The notes beneath the pieces were generated by a model, which did not search any database, was not told the origin of the DNA, and saw nothing but the letters and a program-made list of their open reading frames with translations. Positions 22,735 through 33,900 of a stretch of 64,000 nucleotides of DNA are shown here, one piece after another. Position numbers and translations under genes: made by a program. Source of the stretch: Prunella strophiata (Eukaryota; Chordata; Aves; Passeriformes; Prunellidae); assembly GCA_036583965.1 (NCBI GenBank), contig JAZBQD010000021.1:18805875-18869874 (forward strand), written 5' to 3'. Each line of letters begins with the position of its first letter. The first letter of the stretch is position 1.

Positions 22735-23000
22735 GCCACGACCCGACGGCTGAGAATGTTAATTGTTCTCCATCGCCCCCAGTGATTTTAGCATTGCATA
22801 ATTCCTCCCCTGGCTGACAGCTGGATTCTTCCTTAATTACAAACCCGTTGGAGTTGAAAAATCAGACATTTCCTGGAATTTAAACAACCAATTTTCCACC
22901 CGTCAGCATCCAACAACACAATCCTACTGCTCCGTTCTAAGCACGCTGGAAAAAAGTCGTCAGAGCATGCTGGATAAACGGGGGGGAAAAGGGATTTTGA
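22735..23000. promoter_or_regulatory. Putative conserved non-coding element
   Basis: A repeat-free block combining CpGs (CACGACCCGACGGC, CCATCGCCCCC, AAACCCGTTGG, AAGTCGTCAG) with homeodomain-like AATGTTAATTGTTC and CCTTAATTACAAAC and a GCATTGCATAATTCC word. The texture matches vertebrate conserved enhancers. It cannot be confirmed without alignment. No coding frame is convincing. Confidence 0.28.
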
Positions 23001-26000
23001 TGACTTCATACATTCAAATGCAGCATTCCTGGATCTTTGGGTTCCCCTGAAAGGTGGAAATAGCACTGACACAACCACAATCCCATGTTTTTAAAAGGCA
23101 GCATGTGGTTAAATACTGGATGGATCTTTTAAGCACAGCGTTGGCATCTGACTGTGCAATTATTCCTCTCTGCCTCAGGAAACACATCTTCATTCAGAAT
23201 TATTGCAGAATAAATGTTGATTTTTTTTCTCCCCCTCACCATTTGCCACAGGATTTGTTCATTTTCTCTCTGCAGCAAATTGTTCTGACAGTAAGGAAAA
23301 GCTGCAAGCTCCCAATTCTCAGCCTGTTGAAAAGACAAAAGGAAAAATACCCTTGGACAGCTGCTGGCCTCCAGGAAACTCCAGGAATGGAGACCCACCA
23401 TGCTGCATTCTAATTACATCCTTGGGGAACAGCAAAGAGCCCCAAACACTCATCCAGCAGAGGCAGAAACAGCAACACCACTTGACAGGACATCTCAGCT
23501 GCTTCTTTCTCTTCCAGAACCCACAGTTTCAGCCATATGGGCTTTTATTTTATCTCTCTCTCTTTTTTTTTATCAGTCTCTATCTCTTGTGGTCATGGGA
23601 AAGAAATAACCCTTCATCTGTAACTGATTAACGAGGTTGGTGCTCGAGTTTGCAAGGAGCCTGAAATGAGAGCTGGTGGAGATCTGAAGAGCCTTGCTTG
23701 CTCCTGTGAACTGTGTCCTGTGACCTCCTGGAGGGATGTCACTGGATGGAGTCTTTGCCTTAACTCAGAGAGGACAACTGCAAATGGAAAAAATAGGAAA
23801 AAAAAAAAAAAGCAACAAGCAACATCACATACCCAAAATGACCTTTGAAGCTGGGACTACACAAAAAAGCTGCCCCAGCTTGGAAATCTTGAGGCAAGGG
23901 CTTGAAAGTCATTGAGGCTGGGGCAGCTGTGCAATGAGGACTTTCCAGAGGAAGCAATTTTATTTGGGAAAGCAGTCCTGGGACTTGGAGTCCTGCTTGA
24001 GCAATGGAACTTGAAGCACATATGTATTTTGCATTGTTTTGGGTTTGTTCTCCCCTTGGGAGCAGCTGGGTTTTCCCCATATTGTCCCATTCTCATGGTT
24101 TGGTCTATTTTGGCATCACCTCAGTTTTCCTGGCTTTTCCTGGTTTTTCCTGGGGGAGGAGGGTTCCTTGGACAGCTCCTTCACCCTCCTGTGGACACAA
24201 ACCTCCCCACCTCTGAGCGTGGTGCTGCACCTTGCCAGGGCACTCAGAGGAGGGAATTGAGGAGCCAGCAGGGATTTGCTCTTGTGAGAACATTGAGCTG
24301 AGCCCAGTTTAAAACCTCTCTGCTCAGAGCATCTGCAAAGCCGAGCCTGAGGGGATGATGCAATTGGGACCGCGGAGATTTCCCCATCCTCGGCTCATTT
24401 AAAGCAGGTGAGAAGCTGTGGAAAATGCTCTGGAAACAACACAGCTCTTGGTGGGAGATGATTTGTCCCTGGACAGCCGAAGGAGGGACTGCCAAAGGCA
24501 TTTAAAAAGCTGCTTTTGCCTTCAGCAGGGAAAAGGGAAACCAAGGAAGAACACCTGTTTCAAGGAACAGGAGCAAACCTGGAGAGCACGTGCAGAGGGT
24601 TTGGAAAATGGACTTGTCAGGCAGCTTGAATGGAAATGTTATTCCTGAAGTTTGTTGTCAGATTTGTGCATACCCAACCCAGAAACCCGCAGCAAAAACC
24701 CCAAAAAAAAGTGGGATAGAAGCCCTGAGGGTGAACAGAAAGAACAAATCCCACATAGGTCACTACAGCTGGGGGGAAATCTTTTTGGGAGAGGCTGTTT
24801 GAGCCACTCTCACTCTTTCTGACAGCATTTTGCTGGATGCAGCTCACCAGAGAATTTATTTCATCCTGTTAAACTCGATTTAGTGGGAGTAGCACAGCCT
24901 GTGGAGGAAAATCAGCGATGCCAAGGTAAATCTTCCCCCAGTTATTAGTGCTGGGAAGGGGTGGGAAGATCTTTAATAATAAGGGAGGCTGAAGAGAGAT
25001 GTCTGTTTTTCATAATTGCACAGTGCTCCCAAGACAGCTGTTCAGCCATCTTGAAAATCAATGTTTTGATGCCCTTTGAACCTTCTTTTCCTGTTGAGTG
25101 TCTCTCCTACAGGTTGCTCCCCAGGATGAAAACAATAAAAGCAAATATATAACAGTAAAGGCCTGAGGTTAATGTCTTTAACAAGATAATGTTACTTAAG
25201 GGAACTGTAAACCAAATCATTCCTAAATTCCATTTGTTCTTTGCAATCTAGGATATATTATGAAACCATATGTGTGCCTATGGATTTTTTACAGGAACAC
25301 AACTGCATTTTCACATTGTGTGTTCCAGTATTCCAGTACCACAGGATTTGCTGACAATTATTATTATTCCAACTATTAATACTTCTATTAATATCTTGCT
25401 CTTGCAGCTGTGCCATAAAGAATCCCAGCCTAACATGTCTGGCTGTGGGTTAAATGTGCAAGATCTAAACAAATTTGCACCAGGTCGTTTTACCAGGAAT
25501 TTCTCTCTTTGGATTGAGTATCACAAGGAAATTCAGTCCAACCAACTGGCACATGCCCTTATTATTTTTAAATTTTCACCAGTGAAGAGCTTGCAAAAAT
25601 TGCTTCAAGCTGCCTTCCTTGTGTGTTTGGGAACTTCAAAAGAGAAAAGCAAACAGGAAAGGGTAAATAATCTCCTGAGCACATGTGCTGTGTTTTACAC
25701 CCACTGGAAATTCCACTCAAGACATGCTCAGGTAACTCTGTCCAGAAATTCCTTTTGCAGAATTCTCAGACGTCCCCTGCAATTCAATTAGCTGTGAGCA
25801 AATTTGATATGAAATGAGACTCTGACCCTCTGTGTGTGTTTTTTTGCCTTGATTTTCATGGAAATGGGAGCCACAAAGAAGTGCACAGCAAAGGAGCGAG
25901 TCGAGTTTATTTAACTTTCTATTATCTACAATGCTATAAAGCCTGGAAATGAAACAGAAACAGAATCCTACAAAACATTTTGGAGCTTGTCCAGAAGAAA

Positions 26001-28799
26001 TCTAAGGACACTTGTTCCTGCTGATGTCTGCACCACTGGATTAATTTCCATTAAGCCAAGGGAAGGAAAATCCCTGCCAGTCACACTCACTCTAGGACGG
26101 CAAAAATCTCCATTTCTTGTGCCTTCAAACTGCAAACTTACACAGAAGCAATGGAAGCAAGAATTTAATCACCACGAAAAACCCTGAAAGTTTGGGAAAC
26201 ATTGGCCAGAGTCCAGTTCTGCCTCCTCTTTTCCTCCTCCTGAGTCTGTCAGGAATATTTGGCTTCATGTCTGCCACAGGGATCAGGCAGGAGGGGGTTT
26301 GAGTGTGAACCAAGAATTTCCACATGGTCAAGATGGAAAAGACAAAACTCCTTGCCCCTATTTATTGCATGGATAGGTTTAATCAGCCCTTTTAATTAAC
26401 CCAACCTTCCCACACCATCCCAGCTGCTCGTTAATTGTCCAAATTCTTCTTTCTTTGCCAGCAGCAGAAGGATCAGAACTGTTCTCCCACCATTGCCAGG
26501 ACAAAACTACATTTTCCCAGCTCTTATTGCACCTGCCTTCATCCATAGGGTGTTTATAATGGGACACAACAGAAAATGCTTCTGTTTAAACCAGCAGACA
26601 TTTTAATTCATAGTTATTAAAGAAAACACATTCACAAGGTGATGGTTTTCCTGGTGCCAATTATATTCCAAGAAATAATATCTTCTGTAGTGGATTAAAG
26701 GAAAAATGATAAAAGAAATAATAAAAGAAAATAGCAACAAATTTCAATGTCTCTCAGCTTTTTTTTTACACTTGGAGTAAATCCTGAATTATAACTTGGA
26801 AAAAAAAAAGAAGACTTGATAAACATTTGATTATGAGTGGCAGATTAAGGTCATAAGCAACAATTACTCATTATTTCTTAGAAGCTGGAAATTTCAAATT
26901 AAATGTTCAGGCTGTGGTTCTAAAACAAATATAACATTTTTTTACACTTCATGATTGCAATTTAAAAAAACTGGCCTGAGGATATTTTTTGTACTGAGAG
27001 CACAAAGAAGTCTAAAAATCCACTCTTTGCTGCCACTCAGGAAAGAATGACAAATTTTGAATAAAAATCAGCATATTTATATCTAAAAGCCCTTGAGCAC
27101 TTCTGGCTCTCAGCTGGTTTAAAACTCCTCATGGTTTGCAACTGGTTTTTCAAGGGATCCAATCCTGCAGCTCTTTGCTGTGTGTTTGCCAGTGTGAAAT
27201 TTTCACTCTGGAAAAAGCAGAAAGATTTGGGATCCCTGGAGGTGGAGGCACATGGATTTGAAATTCCTGTGCCAGAAAGACAAGCTGACACTCCATCCTA
27301 ATAAACATATTCCAAAGCAGCAAAGAAACATTTACCTCAACCTCCCACCAACCAAAGTTATTTTTAGATTTTTTTTTCCTAAATTAAAAAATAACCACAG
27401 AAAGCCCCCAAAATCTTTTAATCTAATCTTGGCTATATTTTCCCCTTCAATGCCTGAGGGATACAAGATTATTTATAACAGGAAACCTTTGATTTCGGAG
27501 CTTTTATGTTTGGGTGGTTTTTTTTGGTTTTTTTTTTTTTCCAATGTTCCAACTCACAAAACACTGAGTTGTTGGGCTTTTTAGGCAAAAAAAAAACAAA
27601 TTGCAAAGTGCATCCAGGGCTAATTCTGCTGCTGGAGCAGGATGAGGTCCATGGGAAGGGCTTGGATGGTCCCACCCTTTGGAGAGCAGCATCCCTGTGT
27701 GTTCCTGGCAGGAATGGCCTGGCCACAGCAGGGACAGACACATTTAGGATCCCCTGGGGAATTCTCCTTCCCATTAGCACGGCCAGTGTGAAATCTGCAG
27801 CGGGGTCAAGGCAGGACCTGAGCATCTCCCTGACAACAGCACGGCCAGAGGGGCCTCCCTGGCCTTCCCAAGATCCGTGGAAAGAAAGTTTCTCACTGAT
27901 TTCACAGCTTGGAGTCAGGGCCATGAGAAACACAGGGATGGGGTTGTCCCATTTTTCCTCGTTTATGGATGTAGGGAGTGTAAAATCCATGTAAAAAAAA
28001 TGTAAAATCCAGTGTAAAATCTGCCTCTTGGGAAGCCTCAGCTCGTGCGTTGCCTTCTCCAACCCCACCCAATGTGACATCCCAGCAAATAAACCTGGCT
28101 TAGCTCTGCCAGGCTGATTTTAAAGAGGATCCTGCTGCAATCCTCTTCCCTCCAAGCTGTGCTTAGTTTGGGGATCGATCCCAAAAGAAGGAGGCCCTGC
28201 CTTTCTGAGTGACAGGTGTCAATCATGGCAGGTGATGGCAGGAGCACAGGGCTGGGCATTTGTGCAGACACAAGGTGTGTTCTTCTTTTCAGGAAAACTT
28301 TCCCTACAGGACACAGCCCAAAGAGAAAAAAACATTCCTGACAAAATTTAGCTGGGTGGAGGTGATTTCAGGTGTTGGATCAACAACCAAATTCTCTGAA
28401 GAAACAAATTTCTCCAATTTTTTATGAGAACCAAAACTCTCCAACTTCTTCAGAGTCCACCATTCCCACTTTCTTGGCAAGTTAAAAAAGTCTTCTCTGA
28501 TGCCTTGGTCCTTTATGAGGGCTCACATTAATGATATATTTATTACAAAAAAAAATTTTTTATCAGAAAGTTATTCTTTTATTCATTTAATTATTAATAA
28601 ACTCACTAAAACAAAAAAAAACAGTGAACATTGAACAATGTGAGTAAAATGGAATGGGAATAGTTTGTAAAGATCACCATCAGAGTCTGAGTCAGACTTA
28701 GAAATGTCTTTAATAATAAAAAAATCCTTATGTGGTGATTCTTTTCATGCAAGCTTCAATGCTTAGAAAAACAGGGAAGTTTCTCTGCATATTTTTTGG
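23001..28799. other. Long non-coding stretch
   Basis: Unique sequence becoming AT-rich after about 25000, with short poly(A)/poly(T) runs (23798-23811, 26760-26768, 27528-27540). The longest plain-composition frames are 25270-25791 plus (173 codons) and 27469-28080 minus (203 codons). Neither shows a recognisable domain, and the second ends in a Lys-rich translation of the poly(T) run. Patches at 24340-24400 and 25800-25950 are CpG- or AT-rich and might be conserved. At 27979-28023 a TGTAAAATCC-type word occurs four times in tandem. Confidence 0.45.
27979..28023 (+). repeat. Four-unit 11-12 bp tandem repeat
   Basis: TGTAAAATCCA at 27979, TGTAAAAAAAA at 27990, TGTAAAATCCAG at 28001 and TGTAAAATCTG at 28013 are successive diverged copies of one short unit. 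Confidence 0.8.
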
Positions 28800-28845
28800 T
28801 TTTTAATATAAATATATGCATGTGCATATAAATATGCACTTAATG
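28800..28845. promoter_or_regulatory. POU-type palindrome in AT-rich DNA
   Basis: TATATGCA at 28813-28820 and TGCATATA at 28823-28830 are exact inverted arms around TG. The core ATGCATGTGCAT at 28816-28827 differs by one base from the MORE palindrome (ATGCATATGCAT) known to bind POU/Oct dimers. Another ATATGCAC half-site follows at about 28832. Binding is inference from the motif, and the flanks are simple AT-rich sequence that could make such palindromes by chance. Confidence 0.3.
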
Positions 28846-29316
28846 AGGTCCTTGCAGAGGGTAAGATCAATGCCAGGCTCAGCTTATGAAAGATAAATCA
28901 GATTTCTGCACACAGAAATTTTCCTCTTGTTGCCTGCACAGGTTAAATGGGATTTTTATAAAGGTATTTGATCAGACTTTATATAATTTCAGCACTAACA
29001 GCTTTTTATTGTCCCTTTTAATCTTGCCTTAATTACAGCTATGATGAAGGTGATAGTGGTTTCTCTTTTGCTGGCAAGAGGAGAAAACTGATTTTAGACT
29101 GGTTTTGCCAGGCATTTTCCAGGAGGATGGGCAGAGCCTGGTTCCAAGCAGGGTCTGGCCTTGGTTGATCTCCCAGCTCCCTCACTGGGGTGATGGGGAT
29201 GGACAGAGGAGGCTGAAGAGAGAAAATCCATGAGCCAAGAGCACATCCCTGGCTGCACCATCCCATATCCCATCTCTGACCCAAGAACTCCTTTTCTTGC
29301 TGGTTATTCCCTCCTA

Positions 29317-29362
<46 letters not shown>

Positions 29363-30399
29363 CAAAAAAAAAACCTTAAAAAAATCCAGTGTTTTCTTTC
29401 CATCATGACCAAACTGGAGCCATCACACATGTCCAGGAAAGAGAGAAAAATGAAAAACTTCATTGATCTGGTTGAATTCAAAACAAATATTTTTAGGACA
29501 GGACAATATTTTTATTGCTCGAGGCAGGGGACAGGGAAAAGGTGACAGAGATGGGATGTGGTGGGTGGGGATGTCACTTCTCCATGTCCCAACCACTTCA
29601 GCAACAGCCACCAGCCAGGAATCCAAACCCACAGGGTGGAATACATCTGAGGAGATCACTTTGAACTCAATCCACTTAGAATAATAATAAAAATGAAAAA
29701 GCTGCCCTGAGCTCTGGCAAACCCATTCCTTTGAAAGTTGAGTTCTTTTCTTTCCCCATGAAAAATGATGGTTCCCCCTGCCTCTCCTCTCCCTTTAATC
29801 CCAGCAATGCTGCATTTATTCCAGTTGACCATGGACTTTCTTCTCCTCTCCCTCCCTCCTGCTCCAGAGCATTAATAAATGGGAACATTTTTCTTACTTC
29901 CAGAGACATTTTGAAAGGTTTCAAAGCAAATTCTCTGGAAGCCCAAGCAGAACCCACACTTCCCCCTGTAGCGTGTCCATGGAGAGGATTCCAGTGAGGA
30001 GAAATCACCGTGACCCCATTCCTGTTAGGAAAAATAAATCCCTTTTCTTCCCTCTGAGCTGCAACTCCACGTGGAACAATTTAAGCCTTTCCTGCCACCT
30101 CCAGGCACTGAGGTTGGTAATTGAAATCCTGAGGATGGGAGCTGGCTGGTGGACAAACAGGGAATTGTCATTCCTTTGGATCTGCCTTGCTTTTGGATGG
30201 TTTCACTGTCAACTGATCTCTGTTTTCATTAATAATTAATTTTTTTTTTCTCTTCCTCTCGAGCAGGGCAAGGTGTTCCCTTTGGAATTTCCATCCCACC
30301 ACATCCCAATGTTAAACTGCCTCCAAGCCAGCCAGGAGACTCCTCTGGGGAGGGCTGAGGAAACCATCTGGCTTTTTCTGGAATGCCTGAAGTGCTCCA
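28846..30399. other. Non-coding stretch with a long poly(A)
   Basis: The most visible feature is a run of 41 A at 29320-29360 (listed separately). No recognisable gene remnant lies upstream of it. Open frames are short and unrecognised. Confidence 0.5.
29320..29385 (+). repeat. Poly(A) tract, 41 A plus A-rich tail
   Basis: Forty-one consecutive A at 29320-29360, then CCC and further A runs. It could be the tail of an old retrocopy, but no polyadenylation signal or known transcript sequence is recognisable just upstream and no flanking target-site duplication is obvious. A simple slippage tract is the safer reading. Confidence 0.9.
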
Positions 30400-30590
30400 C
30401 CTCTGTGCCAGGAAGAAGCTGATCCCTGCCAGCTCTGGCAGGAGGTCTTCCAGGATGACTGCCTACCAGGAATTGGATGGACCTGAGCAACCTTGTGCAA
30501 CATCAAAGCTGCTCTGGCTCTGAGGGCCCAGGGGAGCTCCAGAAGTCCCTTCCAGCCTCAATTCTCCCATAGTTTTGACATTTGAATCTC
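30400..30590 (+). mobile_element. Possible diverged CR1 3'-end fragment
   Basis: The end reads GGGGAGCTCCAGAAGTCCCT then TCCAGCCTCAATTCTCCCAT. This resembles the plus-sense end of older CR1 tails (CTCCAGAGGTCCCTTCCAACCTCAA followed by an ATTCTATG-type terminus). The upstream part, including GGACCTGAGCAACCTTG at about 30479, fits the preceding CR1 3' untranslated region loosely. It would lie head-on to the minus-strand CR1 at 30641. Confidence 0.45.
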
Positions 30591-30640
30591 AATATTCCTA
30601 AGATGGTCAAGCCCAAAGGCAGGCTCTGAGTAGAATTGGA

Positions 30641-31021
30641 GAATCATGGAATGGTTTGGGTGGGAAAGGACCTTAGAGTTCATCTTATCCCACCCCTGCC
30701 ATGGGCAGGGACACCTCCCACTACCCCAGGGTGCTCCAAGCCTCATCCAACCTGGCTTTAGGGCACTGCCAGGGATGCCAGGGGCAGCCACAGCTGCTCT
30801 GGGAATTACATCCCAGTCAATAATTCCTTCCCAATATCCCATCTAAACCTTACTCTCCTTCAGTGGGAAGCAATTTCCTCTTGTCCTCTCCCTCCAGGCT
30901 CTCTTGTCCTCTCTCCATCCTTCCTCAAAGGTCTTGAGGCCCTGGGAGGCTGAAATTGGGTCACTCCAAGGCTTTCCCTCTCAGGACTGAACAATCCCAA
31001 TTCCCAGTGCTCCAGCCCCAA
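30641..31021 (-). mobile_element. CR1 LINE 3' fragment, passerine-style
   Basis: In order on the plus strand: GAATCATGGAATGGTTTGGG, CACCCCTGCCATGGGCAGGG, ACACCTCCCACTACCCCAGG, GGGCACTGCCAGGGATGCCA, GGGGCAGCCACAGCTGCTCT, CCAATATCCCATCTAAACC, TTCAGTGGGAAGCAATTTCC, and near the end GACTGAACAATCCCAATTCC. This matches the layout of the copy at 20087-20470. Relative to it, the GGCACCCTGTGCCAGGGCCT part is missing or altered at about 30800. It is truncated and inactive. Confidence 0.93.
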
Positions 31022-33746
31022 AGAGAGTCCTCTGTATTGTGAAAAATGATTTTAAAAATGAATCTTGAATCAGGAAAAGTGGGAAGAGGGAGGCCAGGAG
31101 GAGCCACTCAGGTGAACTCCAGATATCAGAGACATGGAGCTCCACACCTCCAGCACCCAAACTTTCTCCAAGGTCCTTCCATGGCTGAGAGGAACCAAAA
31201 TTCCCTTCAAAGCACAGCCATGTCTGAACACAAGAGGCTGGAAAGTGCCAGAAGGCTCCAGGAAGCTCTTCCAGCCCTCCTGGTGTATTTCTGAGGAGCC
31301 TTAGGCACCATAAACAGCTTTATTTGTGTGAGTTGCACCAGGAGAGGAGAGAGGGAGCAGCACAAAACCAAGGAAACTTGGCTGGAAAAAACACTCAAAC
31401 ACGTCAGGATGAAGAAATGTCCTCCCTCATCCTCCTTGGAGAGTGCTGGGATCCCTCACACGGAAACAAAAAAGGAGGAGATGGAAAGAAAAGATGGAAA
31501 CAAAAAAGTGTCACCAACATCCACTGTCCGTTTTCCTGGATTTATGCTGATGACACAAAAAGCTCCTCATCCACCTGCTCCAGGCACAAACCTGTAGGGA
31601 ATATAAATGATATCCCAATTAAAAATTATTCCACACACATTTTCCTCATTCCAAGACACCAAGGTTTTGACCAAAGCCAGTTTAGTTTCCCCAGACATGG
31701 GTTTTTATGGAGGCTTTTTTTCCTCTTTTAGATTGGTGGAGGAAAGGGAAAAGAGGGCGACCAGATAATTTCTGTAGCAAGTTTTTCCTCTTTCTTGTTG
31801 CTTTGTCTCTCTTTTAATTTTAATTTTACCACTTTTGGGCTGATCTTTTTCTGAAAGAGTGAAAGCACCCCTCAAAATCTGGGCAACAAAAAAGGAATAG
31901 AAGAAAAATTGTGTGGAAATGAGGAAACCTAGAGAGATCAGGGATGGTTTGAGGTCTTTCCTATGGATATATCCGCTCAAAAAGGAAATTCTCAAAATCT
32001 GCCCTAACCCATGGTTTGCATCTCCTCCACCTCTGTGCCTTGATCTACCTGTGGGGCAAGAAATTGTGTCTTAATTAAGGTAAAAGCAGCTTTAGGGGAG
32101 GATCTCCAGTTTGCCACAACAGATCCCAGGAGGAAACAGCCAAGATGTTCTGGACAGAGAACTTTGGTCCTCCCAGCTTTCTTTTCCAGTTCTGAAGTTC
32201 TCTGGGATGGACCCTGAGAGTTTTGATGCCATCTTAGGGAAAAAAATCAGCGTCCACACATCTAAAGAACTACAGGCAGATTGTAATTCTCTGCTCTGTG
32301 TATCCCACCCCAATGAGCACTTCACCAAATGTAAATAAAAGCAGCTTTTCCTCTTCTGACTCTTTCCATGCAGCTTTACTTGGGCCTCCACATAATCCAT
32401 GGGATTTCTGCAGCGTTTAGTTTTAACTCAGTAATTTGTATGGCTGCCTGAGGTGCTTCCAAATGTGCTGGAGCTCAGTTTTGGTCTCTTCCCAGCTGCC
32501 TAATTAAAACCATGGAATAAAAGAGTTTGGCTGAGGTGACTTTCAGTTCTTCTTTCCTCCTCCTTTTATTTTTTAATCAAAGGAAATCTTCGGAGTCAGG
32601 GGATTATTCCAAGCAGCCCCTTGGAAAGGGCACCTGCTGGAAATCCTACAGAGAAGTGGAGGAGAGTTTTTAGAGCTGGTTCAGAATGAATGCCAAAATT
32701 TATGGCACACACAGGAAAAATCTAATTGCTTGTGATCCTCCTCTCATTGCAGCATCCCTTTCGGATTGGTGCCATGAGGAAAAGAAGATTTTCCCCCCTT
32801 CCAAAGCCTTAATGAGGATTTTGGAACCCCTGATGAGGGAACAACCCTGGAGGAGCAGGGTGTGGATGACAAATGTGCTCGAGGGTGTCCTTTGGGGAAT
32901 CAGCAAAACCTGGGAGCAGGGAACACCTTCCCACATCCAGAGGAAATCTCCAGCCTGCTACAGCTTTTCCTTTATGGGGAAGAACTTCAGTGACAAGAGG
33001 CAAAAATCTTCCCCTCAACACACAGAGAGTGAATTTGGAAGGCTGTGAACAAGAAATTACTTTTCTCCTTGTTGTGTCCACACAGCCAAGTATCTAAACC
33101 TGGGCCTTGTAATTGTTTGGTGCAAGAACTCCTGGACTGAAGTTTGGGTTTCGTGGTATCTGGCTCAGCGTGTCCACCTCATGTGGATCAAAGACTACAT
33201 GGTAGAATTAAGCAAATATAATCAGTGTAATGTGATTCATTCTTGTCCTGCTCAGCAGATGTTGGAACAGATGTCAGGTAAAAAAAAAAAATCTGCTGGG
33301 GAGTGAGTGTGTTATTTTGAATTAGTGCATTTAAGAGAAGGGAGTATCTTTATTAATCCCATTTAAGGTGAAAGAGAGTATTTATGGCTTTGATTCCTGG
33401 GGAATTATCCTCCCTTTGCCTCGGACTGTGGGCAGCAATCAGTGGTTCCCTATCAGGAACAGGACAGTGCTGGTGGGCTGGGATCCTTTCCTATCATCCT
33501 GCTCAGCCTAAATACCACAAACAGCATTTAAAACACTAAGGAATTATAGGGTTGAAAATTTGGAGTCATTTCTAACCCTCTATCAGAGGAAAACCTTTGA
33601 TTTGGCTGGTGTTGTACAATTTCCTTCATCATATTCTGGGGAGTTCCCTAGGTCTTTTCTACTCTTTGATAAAGACATTACCAAAAATCTTCTTTTTCCT
33701 GGGATTTCTATGTCAGCACTAAAACCAAGGGAGTTCTCTTACACAC
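31022..33746. other. Non-coding stretch, nothing firm recognised
   Basis: Unique sequence. 33120-33250 contains TTTCGTGGTATCTGG, CATGTGGATCAAAGAC and GTGTAATGTGATTCATTC words and no repeat similarity, so it may be conserved. A 12-A run lies at about 33279. Open frames of up to 135 codons have no recognisable domain. Confidence 0.45.
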
Positions 33747-33900
33747 CTGATTAATCACAGAATTATAGTGACTGTTAAATAGTGAGGCAAACTCTCTTTT
33801 AGGCATTTATCTGCAGCTTTAGTGACCACCCAGAGATCCCATCTCCCAGTTTAAATCACAACTGGAGCACACCTTGAGCATCCCCACTCTGCTCAGCCAA
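33747..33900 (+). repeat. Unnamed dispersed repeat, copy A
   Basis: This block matches 36554-36726 in the same orientation over about 155 bases. Shared words occur in the same order: CTGAT-AATCA-AGAATTA, AGTGAGGCAAACTC, TTTAGTGACCA and a 22-base identical end whose last part is CTGCTCAGCCAA. Flanks outside the block do not match, so it behaves as an interspersed repeat or a small duplicated module. I do not recognise the family. No coding content is visible. Confidence 0.8.

Noticed and set aside
25270..25791. 173-codon plus-strand open frame in AT-rich DNA
   Set aside because: Worth noting because stops are expected to be frequent in AT-rich DNA, but the translation matches nothing I recognise and has no start or splice context.
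27469..28080. 203-codon minus-strand open frame
   Set aside because: No recognised domain, and the C-terminal part is a Lys-rich translation of a poly(T) run.
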